Below are positions 57,750 through 64,000 of a stretch of DNA of 64,000 nt, one piece after another (position 1 is the stretch's first letter; every line of letters begins with the position of its first letter). Under the pieces are notes generated by a model. That model ran no database searches and was not told the DNA's origin. It was given only the letters and a program-made list of their open reading frames with translations. Source of the DNA: Siphonodentalium dalli (Eukaryota > Mollusca > Scaphopoda > Gadilida > Siphonodentaliidae); NCBI GenBank assembly GCA_032622095.1, contig CP136064.1, positions 42,991,912 to 43,055,911 on the forward strand, in the 5' to 3' direction. The position numbers and the translations under genes were made by a program.

Positions 57750-59330
57750 ATTGGGTCACCATCATTAGAGAAGAATGTGTATGAATTTGGTGGAAATTAG
57801 TGCTAAATATAGTTGTATCAGCTTTGGTGCAACTGCCATCCCGTAACGCTGACTCGAACAACGCCATATCGCGGTCCATCGCGGAGGTGATTATGTATGC
57901 GTTTGGTGGAAATCGGCAACAAAAATATTTCACCATATTATTTAAATTTTGCCGCCCTTCCCTATTTTCTTCCCCTGACACCAACAGCATCACTTTAGAA
58001 AATTTTAACCCGCACCATTATCTTCCTCGTAAAAAAGCTACCCCTCTTAGACTGCCTTGGTGCCATCTCGATTGTACCCCGTGGAGTTATATATAGAAAA
58101 CATACAGACAGAAAGACCGACAGCACGATTTGATTCATCGGTAATTGGTACTAAAAATATTTTTATCAGTTTTTGTAACCCCCCCATCCCTATTTCGGAC
58201 TCAAGTGGTGACACTTTTGTCACCATTAAATCACACACATAGACTCATTATGGAGATGCATATATATAAAAATTTTAAAATTGGCGAGTATACAAATTTG
58301 TATCAAATTTAAGGTCCCCATATCTCTCACCCAAAGGGCACCCATTTGGTGTATCTAAAACACACGATTAAATTTCTCGTATCACGGAGAAGAATATGTA
58401 TCAATCTGGTGGAAATCGGCACTAAAGATATTGTTATAATTTTTTTGTCCCTCTCACCTCTATGCACAATTGACTCGAATGGCTCCACGTGTGACATCCT
58501 TAGAACACACAATTACACTCATGATATCATGGAGATGATTATTTATAAGTTTGGTGCTAATCGGCGACTAAACAAATTTTTATCAAATTTTAGTGCAGAA
58601 CCCCTCTCCTCTCCATCTCTCACACAAACAGCACCAATATGGCGTCTTTAAAGCACACGATTAGATTCCTCGTATCATGGATAAGAACGTGTATCAATTT
58701 GGTGGAAATTGGCGCTAAAAATATTGTGTATCAATGTTGGTGACCTCTCACTTTCAGTGGACCTGACTCGAATGAGGCCACTTTTGACCGATTTAAGCCA
58801 CACCATTAGACTCCTCATACCATGGGGGTGATTTTGTAAAAGTGTGGTGGCAATCGGCGACTAAACCCATTCTTATCAAATTTAGTGCCCCCACCCCAAT
58901 CTCTCATCCAAACGACACAAATTTGGCGCCTTTAAATAGCGCAATTAGATTCCTTGTATCATGAAGAAGAATGTATATCAATTTGGTGGAAATCGGCGCT
59001 AAAGTTAGTTTTTATTAATTTTGGTGCCCCTCTCCCCTACCGTGGATCCCTGACTCGAACGACGCCACTTTTCACAAATTTAAACCACACCATTAGATTC
59101 TTCTTATCACGGGGATGATTATATGTAAGTTTCGTGGCAATAGGCGACAACAAAATTCTGCCCTCCCCCTTTTCTACCCCTGACAACAACGGCGTCACTT
59201 TAGAAAATTCTAACCCGCACCATAATCTATCTCGTAAAAAGTTACCTCCAGCTAGCAGACCCCTTTGGTATCATCTAGATGGTTCTATAGAACACAGACA
59301 GACAGACAGACAGACATTCGCAAATATAGA
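57750..59330 (+). repeat. Degenerate tandem array, period ~145 bp (dimer ~290 bp)
   Basis: Two alternating unit types: one with 'agaatgtgtatcaatttggt' and 'ggaaatcggcgctaaa', the other with 'ggggatgattatgtataag' and 'ggcaatcggcgac'. Both are followed by C-rich 'gtgcccctctcc' and 'gactcgaacgacgccac'. About ten units precede a terminal gacagacagacagacagaca microsatellite. Open frames here are artefacts of the array. Confidence 0.85.
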
Positions 59331-59527
59331 TATAGATGTATCGAGTACATTTGATCACATGTGCGAACGCAACTGTGAAAAGTGACACGTTACTGTGTTG
59401 TCTGAAACCTGTAGATTACGATTCGAGTCAACAGATCGAGGATTTTAGCTAAAGATGCTCTGTCCATAATACCACCGTATGTACATCTTCTGTACCGGGA
59501 CATTATTAGATCGGACTCATGAGCCCA

Positions 59528-60030
59528 TTAAAGGCACGGGCGGCATTCGTTTCGCCATCAACAGAAGGAATATTAAAAAATATATAGTTTTGTTCATATA
59601 CCAAACATAATCAGCGCGTACATAGTATATTGTCGTCAAGACGTACGATGGTGTACGTAATCAAGAGCCTGCTCGTGTTACAGAAGTGTTGCTTCTCTTT
59701 ACATAACACAGTGCAATTATATTGGTTATTCACACACAAATGATATAAACGCTCTTTATTATTTCCATATCAGTAAAACAGTAAAAAATAACGCTCTTTC
59801 TGTTTACCATATCCGGATCTAAACAAAAGCCAGGTTATGTAAGGTTATTTGCTTTTGTTTACATAACAAAGGAAAAACATTTGACAATAACATACTGTTT
59901 ATGCCATATTTCTAATTGGTATAAGAACAAGGTCTGTCTATATTTTACTATTCTTTCTGTTTATGGCGGTTTTTGACGGGGGTGAATTTTTTAACAGCAT
60001 ACCCACCACCAACGCCGCCCGTATCTTTAA
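59528..60030 (-). mobile_element. TTAA MITE family R2, copy 4, nested in DR-D
   Basis: TTAAAGGCACGGGCGGCATT to ACGCCGCCCGTATCTTTAA. Its right TTAA (60027-60030) is at the same time the left TTAA of the next element, so one of the two inserted exactly at the other's target site. Confidence 0.92.
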
Positions 60031-60282
60031 CAATTTCACGGCGGGAGCAGGGCTGGTTCAGCATTATATATGATGTGCCTGTGCGTTCTCTTATATATCC
60101 GAGCCTCCCATGGGGAGCCTAGCATATAAGAGAATGCACTGGCTTACAAGATCAAGGTAAATATTGTTAGGCCAATGTATTATCTTATATATGCGAGACT
60201 CCCTATATATTGGAGACTCGCGTATATAAGAGAATGCACTAGCGCAGGGATTTTCTGGAAGCTCCAGTCATGAAAGGGTTAA
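60027..60282. mobile_element. TTAA element carrying diverged P1 hairpins, copy E
   Basis: Ends TTAACAATTTCACGGCGGGAGC-like and GCTCCAGTCATGAAAGGGTTAA-like, imperfect inverted repeats with TTAA at both edges. Inside are two P1-type hairpins at 60080-60141 and 60170-60241 with altered loops (cctcccatggggag; actccctatatattggagac). Confidence 0.8.
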
Positions 60283-60520
60283 CAGGAGGTTTTTGTGGTC
60301 AGATATCGACTTTCAAAAGAGTAGGTATTAACACGTTTAAAAAAAAATTCAGCCTAGTAAAAATTCCAATGACTTTCTCTTATAACGAGCGTCCACGCTT
60401 CCGCCGCCAAAACGTCGACTGGTAATGAAGAGCGTTCTCAATTGTGAACTTTTTGTACTTGTTTTCACCGCAAAATTATTTATTTTGTATTTGTATTTTC
60501 ACTATGCTTGTCATAAGAAT
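60283..60520 (+). repeat. Dispersed repeat DR-D, right half of the interrupted copy
   Basis: Continues DR-D after the nested insertions: 'ggtcagatatcgactttcaa', 'aattccaatgac' and 'gaagagcgttctcaattg', matching 52231-52438. Confidence 0.7.
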
Positions 60521-61300
60521 GATTGTAGTTGTACGTATTTTTCATTTGCCTGGTAAGCAGAACATTAACTGATTTGGTGTCAGATCGGACAGGGCAGCTT
60601 TAATTTAACCTTTAATCTAACCGAACAAATTTACCATAATTTGCTCGAAAAAAAAGAAAAGAATATCACTGACACCTGGCGAATTCAACATTCGGTGTTT
60701 TTTTGTATTTTCCAAAGATATCAGCAAGCTATTAGATTATTGAGCTATCACAACATACTGCAAAAACTAGATATCGAACAAATTTGTTTTTAAGGAGATT
60801 TTGGCTTTCAAATTTCACAACAAAAGTCACTGGAACATTTCTATCTTCTCAACAGTCATATGTATACGGAGGGGGACACAGTGAGCTAACAAAACATGAT
60901 ACATAGCAAATTCGCTATCTTTTTTTGGTTGGGTTATTTATATAGGTGACGAAAATGACGAATACTCACTTCGATGTGAAACATGTTGCCGCCATTTTAG
61001 AGCAAATTATGACGTAGGTTCCCGGCCCTGAGCAAGTGGCATCGGTTAAGATAGGTTAATTAGTCAGTTACTTGTGGCTTAATGTCACGTTCAATAGCTA
61101 AGGTCACACCGTGACACACGATGAGGCCTAAATTCAGACTACGGCGTTCATTTGTTACTCCTATTACTTCTAAATATGGCATTGACTACCATGGTCATGT
61201 TAGTTATTACTATATACATTGAGTACACAGAGGGTCATACTGTCTTTTGATTAGATGAAGCGCCAACACGTGCCAGAGAGAATAGTTTTGACCACTGCCC
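60521..61300. other. No gene recognised; upstream region of the AMP-binding gene
   Basis: AT-rich with no repeat pairing. The 73-codon frame at 61255-61476 overlaps the promoter duplication and is not supported. Confidence 0.45.
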
Positions 61301-61307
61301 GGCCAGT

Positions 61308-61450
61308 GAACTGTTTACCGCCTGCTGACGTCATAATCTGGCCCGATGCCAGAATTTTACGAACTATCTACCGGTTTATAGACTTCGAACTATTTATCCG
61401 CCTGCTGATATCACGGTTGGCACGAGGTGATACCTTTGTCCTATATATTA
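61308..61450 (+). promoter_or_regulatory. Putative promoter of the AMP-binding gene
   Basis: A perfect CRE-type palindrome TGACGTCA lies at 61326-61333 within GAACTGTTTACCGCCTGCTG. A second, imperfect copy of that block (GAACTATTTATCCGCCTGCTG, then atatcac) follows at 61387-61413. A TATA-like CTATATATTAAA is at 61441-61452, about 155 bases before the start codon. The arrangement suggests transcription starting near 61475. CREB/ATF binding is inferred from the motif only. Confidence 0.45.
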
Positions 61451-61605
61451 AACCACACATTGACTGCATGTATTGATGTGCAATAACGAGCGGTCAAATA
61501 GGATGTCGACAAACGATAGAAGTTACATGTACGTATAATATATTTACATATATATATATACATCCGGGTATGTTCTTGTATTTTCAGGTCAGAATTATAT
61601 ACCAA

Positions 61606-63252
61606 ATGTCGGACTATTCTAAACTCAGCTATTTGACCGGCCCAACCAGTGAATGGAATGTCTACAGTACACTCCAACACGAAATCAAACAAAGGGCTTT
61701 GCAGGATTCCGACAAGGAGGCTTATGTCATTTACGACACTGCATATGTTAGAACTAGCATTACGTTTGGGGAACTATATAGTCGATCGAGCAAGTTCGCA
61801 AATGCTCTTCAGTCGTTGAATGTATCCAAGGGTGACCTAATTGCATTCTGCCCACGCCCTTCATTGGAGGCAATTGTGTCCTATTTCGGGATAATATTGG
61901 CGGGCGCTGTTCCAGTATACACATACGTAGTTATGGGGAATTTCTCCGATCTCTTGGACGTCATGGGCTTATCGGTCGCAATAATCGTCGATAATAGTAA
62001 CGAAGACTTGCTGGCTGTCATCAGTTCTGCTGTAAGCAACAAGAGTGGACAATCCAGGATGACACAAGCCATAGTCATAGGTGACAGCAGAAACGTTGAA
62101 AACCTTCTTAGTTTCGACACGATGATGGCGGAATCAAGCTCGACGTCTGAGGCTCCAGAGGTATATGTTGATCCAGATGATACGGCTGTTATAATGCGTT
62201 CGTCTGGAACAACAGGTACGCCCAAGCTAATAGAGTACTCCCACGCAACCGTGCTGCATATGTTCAAGAGATACTGGATCGCAAGTCCGATAACTCCAGC
62301 TGATAAACGACTGACGACGCTACCATTCTTTTGGGCGGTCGGCAGTCCTATCTTTGAAATGCTACGTGGAAGTTCATTAGTGAGTTTCTCCGCCATTAAT
62401 GCATCAGACTTGACAAAATTATTTGAAACGATTAAGACGGAGTGTTGTACTTGGCTTTCGACAAATTCCGTTGTGCTCAACTATATTTTGAAACAAGGAT
62501 TGGTCATGAACATTCCAGAAACCATTCGAATAATTACGATATCGGGATCGCCAATTGATGGCAAATTCACTGCATTACTTGATAAGGTCAAGTACATAAC
62601 ATACGCTTATGGTTGCACTGAGATGGGGTTCCTCGCAGACGGAGTTGTTACTGTCGGTGACGTGATCAAGAACTCAGCATGCGGCACCCCTACTCCAGAT
62701 GTTGAGATAAAGGTCACAAACAAAAATAGTGAAATTGTTGAACGGGGAACACCAGGGAGAGTTTACACAAGAACGCCATACGGCTTTTCATGTTACTATG
62801 GTAACGATGACTTGACATACAAGGCGCGCACCCTGTCTGGGTGGTATGACACATCAGATAACGGCTACATTACAGAAGATGGTCAACTATTCGTGCTTGG
62901 ACGAGATGGTGACGCAATCACCAGAGGGTCAGTAACCACTCATTGCAGTGAAATCGAGCAGGTTGTGAAAGCCCTTCACCTACCACAAATTGAGGATGCT
63001 GTTTTCGTACCAATCCCAGACGATATTTTTGGAGAAAACAACTGCGTTTGCGTCATACTTGCGCCAGGTTATGACGTCACGGAACAATACATCAAACAGC
63101 AAATAAATTCTCGAATATATAAACCAGAGTATCAAGCGCAGCGTGTTGTGTTCATTGATTCCTACCCGACGACGGCCACGGGAAAGCTGGATCGGAAGTC
63201 AACATTGGCATCGGCGCTCAAGATCCTGACTCAAGTGACACATAGACAATGA
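61606..63252 (+). CDS. Acyl-CoA synthetase-like AMP-binding (adenylate-forming) enzyme
   Basis: 548 residues from the ATG at 61606 (MSDYSKLSYLTGP). An earlier in-frame ATG at 61570 is rejected because a splice acceptor (cttgtattttcag) ends at 61587 between them, implying a 5'-UTR intron. All ANL-superfamily motifs are present in order: P-loop RSSGTTGTPK (198-207), YGCTEMGF (A5, Tyr335-), GWYDTSDNGY with ribose-binding Asp418, GRDGDAI with Arg433, and TATGKLDR with catalytic Lys527. It should activate a carboxylic acid to an acyl-adenylate and probably transfer it to CoA. The substrate is not readable; the closest general groups are 4-coumarate-CoA ligase-like or medium-chain acyl-CoA synthetases. 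There is no signal peptide, no membrane segment and no C-terminal SKL. The coding part has no intron, so an old retrocopy is possible. No AATAAA was seen soon after the stop. Confidence 0.9.
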   Translation: MSDYSKLSYLTGPTSEWNVYSTLQHEIKQRALQDSDKEAYVIYDTAYVRTSITFGELYSRSSKFANALQSLNVSKGDLIAFCPRPSLEAIVSYFGIILAGAVPVYTYVVMGNFSDLLDVMGLSVAIIVDNSNEDLLAVISSAVSNKSGQSRMTQAIVIGDSRNVENLLSFDTMMAESSSTSEAPEVYVDPDDTAVIMRSSGTTGTPKLIEYSHATVLHMFKRYWIASPITPADKRLTTLPFFWAVGSPIFEMLRGSSLVSFSAINASDLTKLFETIKTECCTWLSTNSVVLNYILKQGLVMNIPETIRIITISGSPIDGKFTALLDKVKYITYAYGCTEMGFLADGVVTVGDVIKNSACGTPTPDVEIKVTNKNSEIVERGTPGRVYTRTPYGFSCYYGNDDLTYKARTLSGWYDTSDNGYITEDGQLFVLGRDGDAITRGSVTTHCSEIEQVVKALHLPQIEDAVFVPIPDDIFGENNCVCVILAPGYDVTEQYIKQQINSRIYKPEYQAQRVVFIDSYPTTATGKLDRKSTLASALKILTQVTHRQ

Positions 63253-63527
63253 ACCACATGGACTCCATTGACTTTGGCGACATCCAAATGAAGCTGAAAT
63301 AATATGGCATATACGACTAGGGCATATATTTAAGAAATAGAAGTGTAGCGACACATTACTCAGAACGAAATATTGATTGTATTAATGCATGATATTCCTA
63401 CGATATCCATGCATGCAGGGATATCCGGGGTGTCTTGCTCTCAAAATATTGTAAACGCAAACAATGTGTTCGACACTCATGACTTTTTCTCATAAATAGG
63501 AAGGAGAGTGAAATAGTATCACCCCTG
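63253..63527. other. Downstream region of the AMP-binding gene
   Basis: Probable 3' UTR and flank. No canonical polyadenylation signal; 'gaaataatatgg' near 63297 is a weak candidate. Confidence 0.4.
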
Positions 63528-64000
63528 GTCAATTGGTCCTGCTAATGTGCTATGATGCGGTTGGGACCTGCTGAATTGCTATGCTGCTGTTAGGGCAAAC
63601 TGATGCTGTTAACAAAAAGTACCGTTTTTTTATTTGTCTTTTTCGCGGTGTTCCGATAATCTGAACATATCCAGGAAAAGCCAGTATGCGTGTCAAACAG
63701 TCAAAAACATTTATTGCAAAACATTTTCAATACTGCAAGGTATTTGTTGTTGAAAATCGACTATAATCAATATGGTTATTCACGTCGTTTTAGAAACACC
63801 AGCGCAGGCATTATTACATTTTTAGAACATTATATATGTTCTTGAATCTTTCATACACACCAGTGTACACACACTGGTTTTTTTCTCAAATCGCTCGAAT
63901 TAGCCAAACACCGTGAAAATGACAACTTTAGAAAATATAACGGTACGTTTTCTTAACAGCATCAGTTTGCGCTACCCGCATCATAGCAATTCAGCAGGAC
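63528..64000. mobile_element. Foldback element F1, copy 2 (cut by window end)
   Basis: Starts gtcaattggtcctgctaatg and matches the reverse complement of 28708-29205 through 'gcaaactgatgctgttaaca', 'aaaatcgactataatcaata' and 'tttagaaacaccagcgcagg'. The opposite arm is present to about 'atagcaattcagcaggac', where the window ends. Confidence 0.85.

Noticed and set aside
61570-61605. Start of the AMP-binding protein at 61570
   Set aside because: A splice acceptor at 61575-61587 lies inside this stretch, so the ATG is probably intronic; 61606 begins a typical N terminus.
61881-62480. 199-codon antisense ORF within the AMP-binding gene
   Set aside because: It lies wholly opposite the conserved sense frame, which carries the ATP-binding motifs; no independent features.

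Overview
This is eukaryotic genomic DNA, AT-rich and mostly non-coding. Its dispersed repeats (the 'TTAGCTCACCTGAGACGAAG' type units, CCGTCCGTCCG-rich units and TTAA-flanked MITEs), together with DUF3504/Crypton-like, MULE-like, hAT and LINE remnants, point to a marine invertebrate, most likely a bivalve mollusc. That assignment is inferred from repeat types I recognise and was not checked by a search. There are no bacterial features, CRISPR arrays, rRNA genes or canonical tRNA genes.

Only two long coding sequences are intact. One is the transposase of a complete hAT element (39813-42715), with a matching 8-bp target duplication, terminal inverted repeats, a BED zinc finger and visible DDE residues. 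The other is a single-exon adenylate-forming (AMP-binding) enzyme at 61606-63252, with all its ATP-binding motifs, an upstream splice acceptor and a TATA/CRE-bearing 5' region.

Layout. 1-5 kb: direct repeats, a tRNA-like SINE and unassigned DNA. 5-11 kb: a degenerate ~150-bp tandem repeat, and a 1.2-kb element (6066-7286) with a perfect 26-bp inverted repeat and a long hairpin near each end. 11.7-13 kb: two exons of a dead MULE-type transposase gene (minus strand). 15-16.5 kb: long hairpins and an isolated exon candidate. 17.3-19.9 kb: a multi-exon, mutated DUF3504/Crypton tyrosine recombinase gene (minus strand) whose main splice junctions can still be read. 20-24 kb: foldback and TTAA-flanked MITEs and minus-strand LINE tails. 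25.4-29.4 kb: a three-layer nest in which an old non-LTR gag-like ORF is split by a 5'-truncated L1/Tx1-like LINE (15-bp target duplication, poly-A tail) and by a ~500-bp foldback element. 33-48 kb: palindromes of palindromes (two ~67-nt hairpins that are reverse complements of each other), TTAA-flanked MITEs and the hAT element. 49-61 kb: more hairpins, inverted repeats, tandem arrays and nested TTAA-flanked MITEs. 61-63.3 kb: the AMP-binding gene. 63.5-64 kb: the start of a second copy of the 28.7-kb foldback element.

The genes do not form a pathway. The window reads as a graveyard of several transposon classes, with TTAA-target MITE families dominating, around one probable host enzyme gene. 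The least expected structures are the hierarchical palindrome family, the mutually nested TTAA MITEs with an apparent empty site elsewhere in the window, and the Crypton-like gene that keeps its splice junctions but has lost its reading frame.
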